The notes: generated by a model from the sequence alone, not told the origin. 37,632 nucleotides of DNA from Campylobacteraceae bacterium (GCA_031263195.1 JAISGD010000004.1:1-37632), one strand, 5' to 3'; counted from the stretch's first letter, positions 9,858-19,610 are shown. Program-made: numbers and translations.

Positions 9858-11047
9858 ACAATATAGGCGCTTTAAACGATCAAAACATCCTGCTGCTACA
9901 AGGTCCTATGGGAAGTTTTTTTAAAAGACTTGATAAGATATTTCGAAAAAGGGGAGCGAAAACTTATAAGATAGCTTTTAATGCGGCTGATTGGTTTTTT
10001 TCCAATAAAGATAATGTCATATCTTACAAGGATACACCAAAGCTTTGGCAAAAGTTTATAGCCGATTTTTTTGATCAATATAAAATAGATAAGATTTTTA
10101 TTTTCGGCGATTGTAGATTTTATCAAAAAATCGCCATAAAAACAGCAAATTCACTTGGTGTGGAAGTCTTTGTCTTTGAAGAGGGATACGTAAGACCCAA
10201 CTATATCACACTTGAAAAATATGGTGTTAACGGCAACAGTAAACTGCCAAAATCCGCAAGCTTTTACGAGCAACTGCCGGAAGTAGTAAAGATAAAAGAA
10301 GCCTTGGATATGAAAAATAGCCTGTTCATTATGATTATGAGCGCGATAATCTACTATCTCATAGCTAACGCTTTCAAGTTTTTGTATCCGCACTATATCC
10401 ACCATAGAGATTTCTCCGTACCAAAAGAAGCGCTCTACGGTATCAAAAATTTTGTGCGAAAGATAATCCATACGCCAAAAGACAAACCATATAACAAGCT
10501 TTTGAAAAATAAATTATCAAAAAAATACTTTTTCGTACCGTTGCAAACAAATGATGACGCGCAAATTAAAAAACACTCCCCTTTTGAAGATATGAAGGGA
10601 TTTATAGAGGTAGTTTTAAACTCTTTCGCAAACCATGCCGATAAAGAGTGTTTTATCGTATTTAAACACCATCCTTTTGATAGAGGCAAGACAAATTATA
10701 CAAACTTTATAAATACGCTATCTAAAAATCTTGGTATTGATGGACGAATCATAACACTTTATGAGCTTAATATACCAAACGCTCTTAAAAATGCGCGCGG
10801 AACAATCACCATAAACAGCACTGTAGGATTATCATCGCTCTATCACGGTACGCCTACCATCGCGCTTGGTAAAGCTATATATGATATAAAAGGACTTACT
10901 TACAAAAAGACAACTTTAGATGATTTTTGGAAAAATCAAACTGCACCGAATAGATCTTTGTTTAGAAAATTTATAAATTTTCTTATTCAAAACTCCCAAA
11001 TCAACAGCAGTTTCTACGGCAAAATGGGCGATTTGAAAAAGCTTTAG
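9854..11047 (+). CDS. kpsS: Capsule Kdo-linker initiating transferase KpsS
   Basis: This 397-residue protein belongs to the capsule polysaccharide synthesis family shared with KpsC. It has FEEGYVRPNYITLE (~108-121), FKHHPFDRG (~270) and INSTVGLSSLYHGTP (~320-334). KpsS is known to add the first Kdo to the phospholipid acceptor before KpsC extends the linker. It is the last gene of the operon and overlaps kpsC by 4 bases. Its stop codon overlaps the stop of the convergent phosphate transporter by 3 bases, so there is no room for an intergenic terminator. The capsule repeat-unit genes seen next to kps in many relatives are absent here. Confidence 0.93.
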   Translation: MNNIGALNDQNILLLQGPMGSFFKRLDKIFRKRGAKTYKIAFNAADWFFSNKDNVISYKDTPKLWQKFIADFFDQYKIDKIFIFGDCRFYQKIAIKTANSLGVEVFVFEEGYVRPNYITLEKYGVNGNSKLPKSASFYEQLPEVVKIKEALDMKNSLFIMIMSAIIYYLIANAFKFLYPHYIHHRDFSVPKEALYGIKNFVRKIIHTPKDKPYNKLLKNKLSKKYFFVPLQTNDDAQIKKHSPFEDMKGFIEVVLNSFANHADKECFIVFKHHPFDRGKTNYTNFINTLSKNLGIDGRIITLYELNIPNALKNARGTITINSTVGLSSLYHGTPTIALGKAIYDIKGLTYKKTTLDDFWKNQTAPNRSLFRKFINFLIQNSQINSSFYGKMGDLKKL

Positions 11048-12663
11048 AGCATAATCCCTCTTATCGTATAGTAAAATATCGCTGACAGTAAACCGACAGC
11101 GGGCACTGTTATGAGCCACGCTGCGATGATTGTCTTTAAGGCCGAACGCTTTACAAATTCATGTTTTTTAACTGTTTTCATAGCCTTTTTTTCTATCTTG
11201 GTGGTCTTCATATCTATTTCTGTGGCTCTTACTATGAGTCTTTTCTCTTCATTGATTTTTGTTATCAACTCTTTGACAAAAAGAGGATCTATGTTTTTTA
11301 GTTTGCCAAGACTTTCCAATTCTGTCTTATAATCTTCTAATTTTTTTTGCTCAAGCTTCATTTTGACTTTTTTGGGGTCGGTAACTATCCCCTCTTTAAG
11401 GCTGTTTCGCATGAGCCATTCACGCAAAAATCCTACGCCAAATATGCCGCCTATAGCCGTATGAGTCGAACTGACCGGAAGTCCTAACTGCGAAGCCGCG
11501 ATAACGGTAATCGCCGCCGACATCGCAATACAGAAAGCTCTTACCTGATCAAGCTCCGTTATCTCACTGCCGACAGTCTTGATAAGTTTAGGTCCATATA
11601 AAACAAGCCCTATAGCAATCCCTGCCGCTCCCAAAAGCATTATCCAAAACGGTATATTCGCTTCCATTTGCCCAAGTCCGCTTTCTAAAGTTTCGGCTAT
11701 CGCGGCAAGCGGCCCTATCGCATTCGATACATCATTAGCGCCATGCGCGAAACTAAGCATAGCCGCAGCAAAAACAAGCGGAATATTAAAAAGCCAATTT
11801 ATTGCTCTGCGGGAATTCGGCAATCTATCGGAAGTTTTGATAATAATCGGTTTTGTGATAAAAAATACCGCTACGGCAATCGCAAAACCTATCAAAACAG
11901 CGTTTGAAAAATTTAATTCAAAAACTGTTTTTAATCCTTTCAAAATAAGATATGTCGAAAAACAAAAAGCCATAAATGCGATAAGAATCGGTACGACTTT
12001 TTTAGCAGCAGCTTTTTTATCATGTTTGTTTAAAACCGTACTTTTTATGACATAAAGCAATCCTGCAGCAATAATACCTCCAAGAAGCGGTGAAATTACC
12101 CAGCTTGAGGCTATAATACCAAGATTGCCCCATTGTACTATATTCCATCCTGTAGCAGCTACTCCTGCTCCCGCCACACCTCCGACTATAGCATGCGTCG
12201 TGGAAACAGGCGCGCCTACAAAAGTGGCGATATTGATCCATACCGCACTGCCAAGAAGAGCTGCCATCATTACCCAGATAAACATCTGAGGATCAGAAAA
12301 GAGAGTCGCGTCGACAATACCTTTTTTGATAGTAGTAACAACATCTGCACCCGCGATCAGCGCACCGCTGAGCTCAAACACAGCAGCTAATATGATAGCC
12401 CAAAAAAGTGACACGGCACGCGAACCAACAGCCGGTCCTAAATTATTTGCAACATCATTCGCGCCAATATTTAAAGCCATATAACAACCGAAAATTGAAG
12501 CTACAATGAGTATATTACTTGAAGAGGCGCTCAAATTTCCCGTATGCATAGAAGCATATATGATAGCAAGCAGTAAAAACGCGAGACTGATTAGTAATTT
12601 TGCGGCGTCTTTGAAGCTGAATTTTTTAGCATTTCTGACATCTTTGATAGATTTTAATTCCAC
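11044..12663 (-). CDS. pit: PiT-family inorganic phosphate transporter
   Basis: This protein of ~539 residues belongs to the PHO4/PiT family and has about 10-12 membrane segments. Two copies of the family signature are visible: GANDVANNLGPAVG (~67-80) and HGANDVSNAIGPL (~305-317). A hydrophilic, charged Lys/Glu-rich loop lies at ~430-500, before the last membrane segment. It would import phosphate (or metal-phosphate) with H+ or Na+. I prefer the GTG at 12663, because AAGG lies 7 bases before it; an upstream TTG at 12669 has the same AAGG only 1 base away. The gene is divergent from the CiaB-family gene, 113 bases apart, and convergent with kpsS. Confidence 0.92.
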   Translation of the reverse strand: MELKSIKDVRNAKKFSFKDAAKLLISLAFLLLAIIYASMHTGNLSASSSNILIVASIFGCYMALNIGANDVANNLGPAVGSRAVSLFWAIILAAVFELSGALIAGADVVTTIKKGIVDATLFSDPQMFIWVMMAALLGSAVWINIATFVGAPVSTTHAIVGGVAGAGVAATGWNIVQWGNLGIIASSWVISPLLGGIIAAGLLYVIKSTVLNKHDKKAAAKKVVPILIAFMAFCFSTYLILKGLKTVFELNFSNAVLIGFAIAVAVFFITKPIIIKTSDRLPNSRRAINWLFNIPLVFAAAMLSFAHGANDVSNAIGPLAAIAETLESGLGQMEANIPFWIMLLGAAGIAIGLVLYGPKLIKTVGSEITELDQVRAFCIAMSAAITVIAASQLGLPVSSTHTAIGGIFGVGFLREWLMRNSLKEGIVTDPKKVKMKLEQKKLEDYKTELESLGKLKNIDPLFVKELITKINEEKRLIVRATEIDMKTTKIEKKAMKTVKKHEFVKRSALKTIIAAWLITVPAVGLLSAIFYYTIRGIML

Positions 12664-12748
12664 AAACAAACCTTGAGTGAATATCTGTTCTTTGACTAAA
12701 TATATTACAATTTGGCTTCAAACTTCTTAAAAATGACGTTTGTTTGGG

Positions 12749-12754
12749 TATAAT
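12749..12754 (+). promoter_or_regulatory. -10 element (TATAAT) for the CiaB-family gene
   Basis: A perfect TATAAT lies 22 bases before the ATG at 12777, with no convincing -35. It helps settle the start: a TTG at 12744 in the same frame lies upstream of this -10, so it would fall outside the transcript. Confidence 0.55.
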
Positions 12755-12776
12755 TTCGCTTTTTAAAGGATTTTTG

Positions 12777-14627
12777 ATGCTAAAAGAGCAATTTTTACAA
12801 GACTTAAAAAAAGTCTATGAACTTATAAAAGAACGTACGGCACGCATAAACAGCCTCTATTCTCTTATAGATAACGACAAGCAAAAAGAGTACAAACTGC
12901 TAAAAAACGCACTTAAAATCTGCGCTTTAAGACCTACCAAACAAAATAAAATCGCAATCCTGACACGTATCATAAATCTTCGTGAAGATATGATCGTAAC
13001 CGCACTTGAGCAAAGCGGTAAAAATAAAGACGAGATAGAAAAAGCTCTTTTTGCCCTGTATGACGAAACGGCTAAATTTCATATCAAACATCATAAAGAG
13101 CTTTTGAAAAAAATAGAAAAAGAACGGCTTTTAAGTCCGTTCTACAGGACGCTTATCAATGGCATTCATGAGATAGGTATAGCTTTGACGGCTTGGCAGC
13201 CAAAATGGACAAAACATATCATAAATACAATAAATCCAATGCTGTTGAGTGAATTTAAAGATGACAAAAATATCATAATATTTTTGAAAAATAACGCTCT
13301 TTTTGATATAAATAGCGATGGTACTTTAGCAGACAGGTCGTACTCTGTACTTATAAAAGATAATGATGGTTATAAAAGTGTATCTTATGCCGTAGCTTTT
13401 TGGCAGGACGCGGAGAAAACAGCAAAACTTATAACAAAACTTACAACAAAGCTCGAAATTCAAAACGACGATATATACGATGCAAAGGAAGCTTATATAT
13501 TATATCTTTTAACACTAAAAAATGCTCTTTTGACAAAAGAAAACTCTAAACTTATAGCAGCATGGCAAGATGTGGATAGAGTGTGGATGAGTATAAAAAC
13601 ACCGATACAGATAGGTCATATGCTTGAATATTATGAAGACCACTACAAAAAAGCCGTCGCGCTTGAATGGGATATAAGACTTTGCAATCCCCAAAATCAA
13701 AATGATGACAGGACACAATCGCGCATACTGAAAATGTACGAGAAGCTGTTTTTAAAGGCAGGCGGAAAGCAGCACGTATATGAAAAGAGTGTAAAAAATG
13801 TCAAAAAATCGTTACTCTTCATCTCTCGCCCCATGCTCTATTACGCGGCGCAGTTTAATGGGCTTTTCTCCGCGCAAGTCGTACCTAACGACGAATTTGT
13901 AAGTCAAGAGTGTGGTAAAAAGATTTTCGCGTATCCTGATAATATATTAGAGAGTATAAGAGCCAAACCTTTTATGAAAATATCAAACGAGGTTTTAGGT
14001 ACAAAATTTTTACGAAATGAACGCGAGCTCATATTTAAAAAATCGAGTATTTGGCATCAGATTTATGAGATAACGACAATAGGGCACGAGTTTGGTCATA
14101 TCTTGTGGATGGATGAAGATACGGAAAGCATGATGAATAGAAACGGCGTATTTAAAAACATAGAGGAGTTTAAAGCTACAACGGGTGGATTGATAGCATT
14201 TTTCAACGATTTGGACGATACACTGCTGCCATATGTCGTAAGCGATATTATTAAACGTTCTATCGGACTTATATCGTGTATGAAAACGGCAGAGATAGAG
14301 CCTTATTACTGTGAAGCGCTGATACATTTGGCAGCTCTTTTTGAAAGCGGCATTTTATCGTTTGGTGAAAAACTGGAGATTTGCATCAATACTCAAACAT
14401 ATACCAATTTGATAGAGTGGTACTCTCATACTTACCTTGACTTGGCAAAACACTATCTGGCAAAAAAAGACGCGAAAGAATTTTTAGACAGATTTGCCGT
14501 TAAAGATGAGAATGTTTATATGCCAGTCGATAAGAGTATAAAGCGTTTTGTAGCGTATTATTGGGAACTTTACCAAGCGATAGGCAGAGACATAGATACA
14601 AACGACAGCAGAGAAAATTGGATTTAG
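12777..14627 (+). CDS. ciaB: CiaB-family protein with zinc-metallopeptidase motif
   Basis: This 616-residue cytosolic-looking protein has no signal peptide. Its length and overall sequence fit CiaB, the Campylobacter invasion antigen B family, common across Campylobacterota including non-pathogens. HEFGH (437-441) is followed by EEFKATTGG (463-471). His437, His441 and Glu463 or Glu464 would give the HExxH...E metal site of gluzincin peptidases, with Glu438 as general base. The start is ATG 12777, with AAAGGA 6 bases upstream. A longer TTG start at 12744 lies ahead of the -10 box and is rejected. The invasion role is known only from Campylobacter jejuni and should not be assumed here. The family name is recalled, not searched. 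Confidence 0.75.
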   Translation: MLKEQFLQDLKKVYELIKERTARINSLYSLIDNDKQKEYKLLKNALKICALRPTKQNKIAILTRIINLREDMIVTALEQSGKNKDEIEKALFALYDETAKFHIKHHKELLKKIEKERLLSPFYRTLINGIHEIGIALTAWQPKWTKHIINTINPMLLSEFKDDKNIIIFLKNNALFDINSDGTLADRSYSVLIKDNDGYKSVSYAVAFWQDAEKTAKLITKLTTKLEIQNDDIYDAKEAYILYLLTLKNALLTKENSKLIAAWQDVDRVWMSIKTPIQIGHMLEYYEDHYKKAVALEWDIRLCNPQNQNDDRTQSRILKMYEKLFLKAGGKQHVYEKSVKNVKKSLLFISRPMLYYAAQFNGLFSAQVVPNDEFVSQECGKKIFAYPDNILESIRAKPFMKISNEVLGTKFLRNERELIFKKSSIWHQIYEITTIGHEFGHILWMDEDTESMMNRNGVFKNIEEFKATTGGLIAFFNDLDDTLLPYVVSDIIKRSIGLISCMKTAEIEPYYCEALIHLAALFESGILSFGEKLEICINTQTYTNLIEWYSHTYLDLAKHYLAKKDAKEFLDRFAVKDENVYMPVDKSIKRFVAYYWELYQAIGRDIDTNDSRENWI

Positions 14628-15116
14628 AGTTTTTAAAAGCAATTAAGATTTTATGATCTGAGGCTATTTGAACTTTTAAAAATCAACTTGGTACTATATT
14701 ATAATGTAAAGATAACTTTATTTTAGGTTTTTCATATATACTTAAACAATGAAAGCGAAGGATTAAATCACCAAAATCTTTTGTCATAACATCTTGTTTT
14801 AATTAACTCTAACGACACAGTTTAGCTAACAGCTTCCAGAATACTTTTTACGGTTTTGTATTCCTGCACTTTAACAACTCTACAGCAATCATACTTTTTT
14901 TAGCTAACTTATTCATTATTGCTAATTTTACAGCTACGCTTTAACAATGAAAAAATGATGATAGAATTATCATAATTGTTTACGCTAATTCCCCTGGCAG
15001 TTTTAAAATACGGCGCATATACCTATCAGCAATAAAATATGAAATTCAGCTCTCACATCGCTTCACCGGTATGACAGCAATATATAAACTTAGCAATGAT
15101 AGTACTATTTTTCTGA
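14628..15116. other. Gene-free gap with small inverted repeat
   Basis: About 490 AT-rich bases with no reading frame I would support. Visible items are a perfect inverted repeat ATGATA-GAAT-TATCAT at 14958-14973, and loosely repeated TTTAGCTAAC and TTTAACAA words between 14820 and 14950. The last bases lead into the promoter of the TauE-like gene. It may be decayed former sequence, but no recognisable gene remnant was found. Confidence 0.5.
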
Positions 15117-15122
15117 TATAAT
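15114..15122 (+). promoter_or_regulatory. Extended -10 promoter (TGATATAAT) of the TauE/SafE-like gene
   Basis: TGATATAAT is a perfect extended -10 just upstream of the gene. Transcription would begin near 15129. This leaves room for the GGAG ribosome site at 15133-15136 only if translation begins at TTG 15142 rather than at GTG 15136. Confidence 0.6.
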
Positions 15123-15141
15123 AAGTATTTTTGGAGTGAAT

Positions 15142-15960
15142 TTGGAACTAACATTAGAATTAATAATATATTTACTGCTTTTAGGACTGGTGGTAGGTTT
15201 TATGGCAGGACTTTTAGGGATTGGCGGCGGCGGTATAATGGTGCCTGTGCTTTCAATGATATTTATCTATAAAGGCTTAAATGTCAACGAAGCCGTCCCG
15301 TTAGCACTTGGTACATCTATGACATCTATAGTTGCAACCTCGTTTTCCAGTATGAGAGCGCATAGAGCCAAAAATAACGTTATTTGGACAGCGTTTAAAC
15401 CGATGGCATTTGGCGTAGTATTGGGGGTTTTGGCAGGCACTTTCATAGTTTCCGTTACAAATTCTTTAGCTCTTTCAATATTTTTCAGCGTATTTATGGC
15501 ATATATATCAATACAACTATTTTTGGATAAAAAACCAAAACCATCAAGACGACTTTTATCAAAACCTTATCTTTTCGGTGCAGGAGGAGGCATAGGAACG
15601 ATATCGGCGCTTGTCTCCATAGGAGGCGGCTCTTTAACCGTACCGTTTTTGATTTGGCAGAATGTTGACGGTAAAAAAGCTATCGGTACTTCTGCAGCAC
15701 TTGGCTTTCCGCTCTCTATCGCAGGCGCCATAGGATATATGTTAATAACCGGAATAGATAACATAAACTTTGGAAATTGGACTTTTGGATATGTCTATTT
15801 ACCTGCCGTATTTTTTATATCCATAGCAAGTTTTTTTACTGCAAAACTTGGAGCCAGATGCACACAAAAACTTCCTATTCCTATATTGAAAAAGATTTTG
15901 GGTACTTTAAATATGGTACTCTGCATAAAGATGCTGATATCTGTTGTATCTGAATTTTAA
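15142..15960 (+). CDS. TauE/SafE (DUF81) family membrane permease
   Basis: This membrane protein of ~272 residues has the two-fold repeat of the TauE/SafE family. LLGIGGGGIMVPVL lies in the first half and SIGGGSLTVPFL in the second, each followed by further membrane helices. Characterised members export sulfite, sulfoacetate or other organosulfur or carboxylate anions; the substrate here cannot be told. I choose the TTG at 15142 because GGAG (15133-15136) is 5 bases before it; a GTG at 15136 would overlap that site and sit only a few bases after the expected transcription start. It is a single-gene unit, convergent with fabG. Confidence 0.85.
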   Translation: MELTLELIIYLLLLGLVVGFMAGLLGIGGGGIMVPVLSMIFIYKGLNVNEAVPLALGTSMTSIVATSFSSMRAHRAKNNVIWTAFKPMAFGVVLGVLAGTFIVSVTNSLALSIFFSVFMAYISIQLFLDKKPKPSRRLLSKPYLFGAGGGIGTISALVSIGGGSLTVPFLIWQNVDGKKAIGTSAALGFPLSIAGAIGYMLITGIDNINFGNWTFGYVYLPAVFFISIASFFTAKLGARCTQKLPIPILKKILGTLNMVLCIKMLISVVSEF

Positions 15961-16012
15961 TTCAAGTTATTACATTTTTCGCGCTTGAGACAAAAATCGA
16001 TTTCGCATTAGT

Positions 16013-16041
16013 TTGGAATGACGAACATGACGTCACTCCAA
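16013..16041. terminator. Hairpin between convergent tauE-like and fabG genes
   Basis: TTGGAATGACG pairs with CGTCACTCCAA around a 7-base loop, with one A/C mismatch. Its place between two convergent genes suggests a shared terminator, but there is no strong T run on either side. Confidence 0.4.
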
Positions 16042-16048
16042 TCATTTA

Positions 16049-16792
16049 CTACATATAAATACCGCCGTTTACCTTCAGCGTCTCTCCTGTTATATAACTT
16101 GCACTGTCACTCAGTAAAAATGCAACCGCGTTAGCGACATCTTTTGGCGTGCCAAACCTTTTAAGCGGTATTTTTTCTACAAAAGAGGTTTTTATTTCAT
16201 CGCTTAATTTATCAGTCATATCAGTCGCTATAAAGCCCGGTGTTATGGAATTAAAACGTACATTGCGGGAAGCTGCTTCTTGCGCAAAACTTTTTGTCAT
16301 AGCGATAACGCCGCCTTTGCTTGCCGAATAATTTACCTGTCCCACATTACCTGTTTCCCCAACAACCGAAGCGATATTAACAACGCTTCCAAAACGCTGT
16401 TTGCTCATAACTTTCAAAGCCTCTCTGCATCCAATAAACACACCTGTCAAATTTATATCAATCACAGATGTAAAATCCTCTCTTTTCATACGAAGAGCCA
16501 ATTTATCATTCGTAATACCGGCATTATTTACAAGATATGAAAGTTCGCCGTCACCCTCAATGATAGTTTTGACACTGTTGGCAAATGCCTCTTCATTAGC
16601 AGTATCGAAACCGATAACAGCTGCTTTGCCACCAGATTGCTCTATTAAAGCTTGAAGCTCATCTGCAGCACTTGGATTGGAACGATAATTTATCCACACT
16701 TTCAATCCTTCTGTTGAGAGTTTAATGGCTATCTCTCGACCTATTCCCTTTACTGCACCTGTAATTAAAACGTTTTTCCCACTGAATGTCAT
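16049..16792 (-). CDS. fabG: 3-oxoacyl-[acyl-carrier-protein] reductase FabG
   Basis: This is a 247-residue short-chain dehydrogenase. The NADP-binding motif is TGAVKGIG (11-18), NNAG is at 89-92, and the catalytic residues are Ser142, Tyr155 and Lys159 (YSASK). Length and sequence fit FabG, which reduces 3-oxoacyl-ACP to 3-hydroxyacyl-ACP in each round of type II fatty acid synthesis in the cytosol. It begins 12 bases after the gpmI stop on the same strand, so the two are probably cotranscribed. Its partners acpP, fabF and accA lie 5 kb away on the other strand instead of directly adjacent. Other short-chain reductases share these motifs, but FabG is the best fit. Confidence 0.9.
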   Translation of the reverse strand: MTFSGKNVLITGAVKGIGREIAIKLSTEGLKVWINYRSNPSAADELQALIEQSGGKAAVIGFDTANEEAFANSVKTIIEGDGELSYLVNNAGITNDKLALRMKREDFTSVIDINLTGVFIGCREALKVMSKQRFGSVVNIASVVGETGNVGQVNYSASKGGVIAMTKSFAQEAASRNVRFNSITPGFIATDMTDKLSDEIKTSFVEKIPLKRFGTPKDVANAVAFLLSDSASYITGETLKVNGGIYM

Positions 16793-16804
16793 ATTTTTCC
16801 TTTT

Positions 16805-18280
16805 TTAGAATAGTGCGTCTTGCATTACGCTTGGTTTTTCAATGCCCATTAACTTCAAAACGGTCGCCGCTATATTGCTAAGTCCGCCGCTTTTAAGATT
16901 TTTTACCTCATCTGCCGCCACAAAACAAAACACATCAAAAGTTGTATGATTTGTCAATATACCACTACTATCCTTCATCGCTTCGCAGTTTCCATGATCC
17001 GATGTAAGGATAAATTTATAACCCAAATCCACAGCTTTTTGATAAATCCTGCCCAACTCTTTATCTACCGCTTCCACTGCTTTTACAGTCGCTTCATAAT
17101 TGCCCGTATGTCCAACCATATCACCATTAGCAAAATTCACGACTATAAAACCATAATCTGCATCCATAGCTTTTAATACCGTATCACCCACCTCTTTTGC
17201 GCTCATTTCAGGCTTCAAATCGTAAGTTTTGACTTTCGGACTTTGTATTAAAACTCTTGTCTCACCATCAACCGGACTCTCCTTGCCGCCATTTAAAAAA
17301 AATGTTACATGTGCGTACTTTTCTGTTTCTGCTGTGTGAAATTGCGAAATACCCTCTCTGGATATAACTTCACAAAGCGTTTGAGTAGGATTTTCAGATA
17401 CAAATAACATAGGAAAGGGGAAAGTTTTATCGTACTCACACATCGTAATTATATTAACATCTTTTTTTTCTCTTTGGAAATAGTCGAACTCTGTTTCGCC
17501 GAATGCCTTTACGATTTGACGCATTCTGTCATTTCTAAAGTTTGCGAATAGTATCCCGTCACCGTTTTTAATTCCATTAAAATCCTTAAACGCCGCAGGC
17601 TCTAAAAATTCATCCGTTATGCCTTTGTCATACATAAATTTGACATATTCTATTGGTCTGAGAGTAGTTTTATTGTCGGTTTTTACAAGCGCGTTATAGG
17701 CCTTCTCCACTCTTTCCCAGCGATTATCTCTATCCATTGTCCAAAATCGCCCGCTTATAGTAGCAAACTTAACAGTATCATCGCAAATACCAAGCAGATC
17801 TTTCAAAAAATTACCCGCAGATACAGGACTTACATCCCGACCATCGGTTATCGCATGTAAAAAGACTTTTTTACCATTGTTTGCCGCTATCTTAGCTAAC
17901 GCTTTTATATGTTCAATATGCGAATGCACGCCGCCATCGCTTACCAACCCCACTATATGGATACTATTGCTTTTGTTAAAAAAATCTTTCAAATCGCTAT
18001 TTTGCGCCAGACTTCCATCTTCTATAGCCATTGAGATTTTGACAAGATTTTGGTATAAAATCCTACCACTGCCTATGCACATGTGACCAACTTCACTATT
18101 CCCCATCTGACCTTCAGGCAATCCCACGGCAAGTCCTGAAGTTTTCAAGACAGTATAAGGGACTTTTTCAAATAACATATCATAAGTAGACTTTTTTGCG
18201 GCAGCAAATGCGTTAAAATGGCTATTTTCATTGTAACCTATACCGTCTGTTATAATTAAAATGGTTTTATTAAATTTCAT
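16805..18280 (-). CDS. gpmI: 2,3-bisphosphoglycerate-independent phosphoglycerate mutase
   Basis: This 491-residue alkaline-phosphatase-superfamily enzyme interconverts 3- and 2-phosphoglycerate, independent of bisphosphoglycerate, using two Mn ions. Visible landmarks are the first metal-site Asp12 (ITDGIGY), the phosphorylated serine Ser62 in GQMGNSEVGH, HAITDGRDVSP near 140, SGRFWTMDRDNRWER near 180, and the C-terminal metal site TSDHGNCE. All key regions look intact and the length is typical. AGGA upstream of the ATG at 18280 serves as ribosome site. It is first in a gpmI-fabG unit and divergent from mraY. Confidence 0.96.
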   Translation of the reverse strand: MKFNKTILIITDGIGYNENSHFNAFAAAKKSTYDMLFEKVPYTVLKTSGLAVGLPEGQMGNSEVGHMCIGSGRILYQNLVKISMAIEDGSLAQNSDLKDFFNKSNSIHIVGLVSDGGVHSHIEHIKALAKIAANNGKKVFLHAITDGRDVSPVSAGNFLKDLLGICDDTVKFATISGRFWTMDRDNRWERVEKAYNALVKTDNKTTLRPIEYVKFMYDKGITDEFLEPAAFKDFNGIKNGDGILFANFRNDRMRQIVKAFGETEFDYFQREKKDVNIITMCEYDKTFPFPMLFVSENPTQTLCEVISREGISQFHTAETEKYAHVTFFLNGGKESPVDGETRVLIQSPKVKTYDLKPEMSAKEVGDTVLKAMDADYGFIVVNFANGDMVGHTGNYEATVKAVEAVDKELGRIYQKAVDLGYKFILTSDHGNCEAMKDSSGILTNHTTFDVFCFVAADEVKNLKSGGLSNIAATVLKLMGIEKPSVMQDALF

Positions 18281-18453
18281 AACTCTATAATCCTATTTTA
18301 TGCGCAATAATACTATATGGTTGCTAAAAGCTAAGTAATACTTATGATGCCGCTGTTATAAAACAAAGTTCTAAATATCCAAAAAAGTATTTGAAAATGT
18401 TCTTTTTTTAAAGAAAACAGAAAAATACTTGAAAAATTAGAGTTAAAATCTTA

Positions 18454-18483
18454 TTGACTCATCAAAATCTATTTTTGTATTTT
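18454..18483 (+). promoter_or_regulatory. Weak candidate promoter for mraY-murD
   Basis: TTGACT (18454-18459) is followed after 18 bases by TATTTT (18478-18483), about 60 bases before the mraY start. The -10 is a poor match, and an alternative TAAAAT-like word nearby could serve instead. Confidence 0.35.
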
Positions 18484-18545
18484 ATGTAAAATTAACATTA
18501 TTGTATTAAAATAACTCTCAATTTTTACCAACTTCCGGAGGCTTA

Positions 18546-19610
18546 ATGCTTTATTGGTTTTATAGACATGCGGGAATTAACCTCTTCCAATATATCACCT
18601 TGCGTGCCTCAGTAGCGTTTTTATTAGCTTTTATTTTTACCGTCTGGTTAATGCCAAAATTTATAGCTTGGGCAAAAAGCCGTAAAGCTTCACAGCCTAT
18701 TTTTGAACTTGCCCCAAGCGGTCACAAAACCAAAAATGACACTCCGACAATGGGGGGGCTTGTATTTATAACAGCTACTCTACTCTCTACCATAATATGT
18801 ACGAAACTTAACAATATTTATGTTATTGGAGCGATTTTGACTTTAGTTATTTTCGCTTTTATAGGACTTAAAGATGATTTCGCAAAAATTACCGTAGGTA
18901 AGAACAATGGTGGCTTAAAGCCTTCACAAAAACTTTTTTTGCAATGTGTCGGTTCGCTTATCATAGGAGCAGTTCTGTTTTGGGGTTCCGGATTGACAAC
19001 GGAATTTTACATACCGTTTTATAAAAGACCTCTTTTTGATCTCTATTTTTTCTCACTGCTTTTTTGGATGTTTGTCCTAATCTCATCATCAAACGCTGTC
19101 AACCTCACCGATGGACTTGACGGGCTTGCTACAGTGCCGTCCATACTTTCATTGTTGACTTTGGGAATATTTGTTTATGTATGCGGTAACGCAAATTTCA
19201 GCGAATATCTGCTTTTGCCTAAAGTGATGGGTACCGGTGAAGTCCTGATAGTAGTTACAAGTCTTATTGGCTCGCTTGTCGGATTTTTATGGTATAACTG
19301 CCACCCTGCGCAAGTATTCATGGGAGATAGCGGCAGTTTAAGTACTGGGGCGTTTATCGGTTATACCGCGATAATCTCTAAAAATGAGTTTTTACTCATT
19401 ATTACAGGATTTGTTTTTGTGATGGAAACGCTTTCGGTTATATTGCAGGTAGGAAGCTTTAAAGCGCGCAAAAAAAGGGTATTTTTAATGGCGCCGATTC
19501 ATCACCATTTTGAGATAAAAGGGTGGACAGAAAATAAAATTATTGTACGTTTTTGGATCATCGCGCTTTTATCCAATCTCATTGCGCTTACAGCTCTTAA
19601 AATACGATGA
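18546..19610 (+). CDS. mraY: Phospho-N-acetylmuramoyl-pentapeptide-transferase MraY
   Basis: This 354-residue polytopic inner-membrane enzyme makes lipid I by moving phospho-MurNAc-pentapeptide from UDP to undecaprenyl phosphate. Landmarks are DTPTMGG near residue 60, the aspartate pair in KDDFAK (Asp110/Asp111), [11 protein letters not shown] (~186-196), [13 protein letters not shown] (~258-270) and the HHHFEIKGW loop (~318-326). About ten membrane helices are present. A strong ribosome site, CGGAGG, lies 6 bases before the ATG. It overlaps murD by 4 bases, a common pairing in Campylobacterota. Confidence 0.97.
   Translation: MLYWFYRHAGINLFQYITLRASVAFLLAFIFTVWLMPKFIAWAKSRKASQPIFELAPSGHKTKNDTPTMGGLVFITATLLSTIICTKLNNIYVIGAILTLVIFAFIGLKDDFAKITVGKNNGGLKPSQKLFLQCVGSLIIGAVLFWGSGLTTEFYIPFYKRPLFDLYFFSLLFWMFVLISSSNAVNLTDGLDGLATVPSILSLLTLGIFVYVCGNANFSEYLLLPKVMGTGEVLIVVTSLIGSLVGFLWYNCHPAQVFMGDSGSLSTGAFIGYTAIISKNEFLLIITGFVFVMETLSVILQVGSFKARKKRVFLMAPIHHHFEIKGWTENKIIVRFWIIALLSNLIALTALKIR

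Noticed and set aside
11579-12055. 158-codon plus-strand frame inside the phosphate transporter gene
   Set aside because: It lies fully antisense to a well-supported PiT gene, with no promoter or ribosome site.
12744-12776. Upstream TTG start extending the CiaB-family protein by 11 residues
   Set aside because: It lies ahead of the TATAAT at 12749-12754 and has no ribosome site, while ATG 12777 has AAAGGA at good spacing.
14958-14973. ATGATA-GAAT-TATCAT inverted repeat as a Fur box for the TauE-like gene
   Set aside because: The spacing does not fit the 19-base Fur pattern, and the site is about 140 bases upstream of the -10 box.
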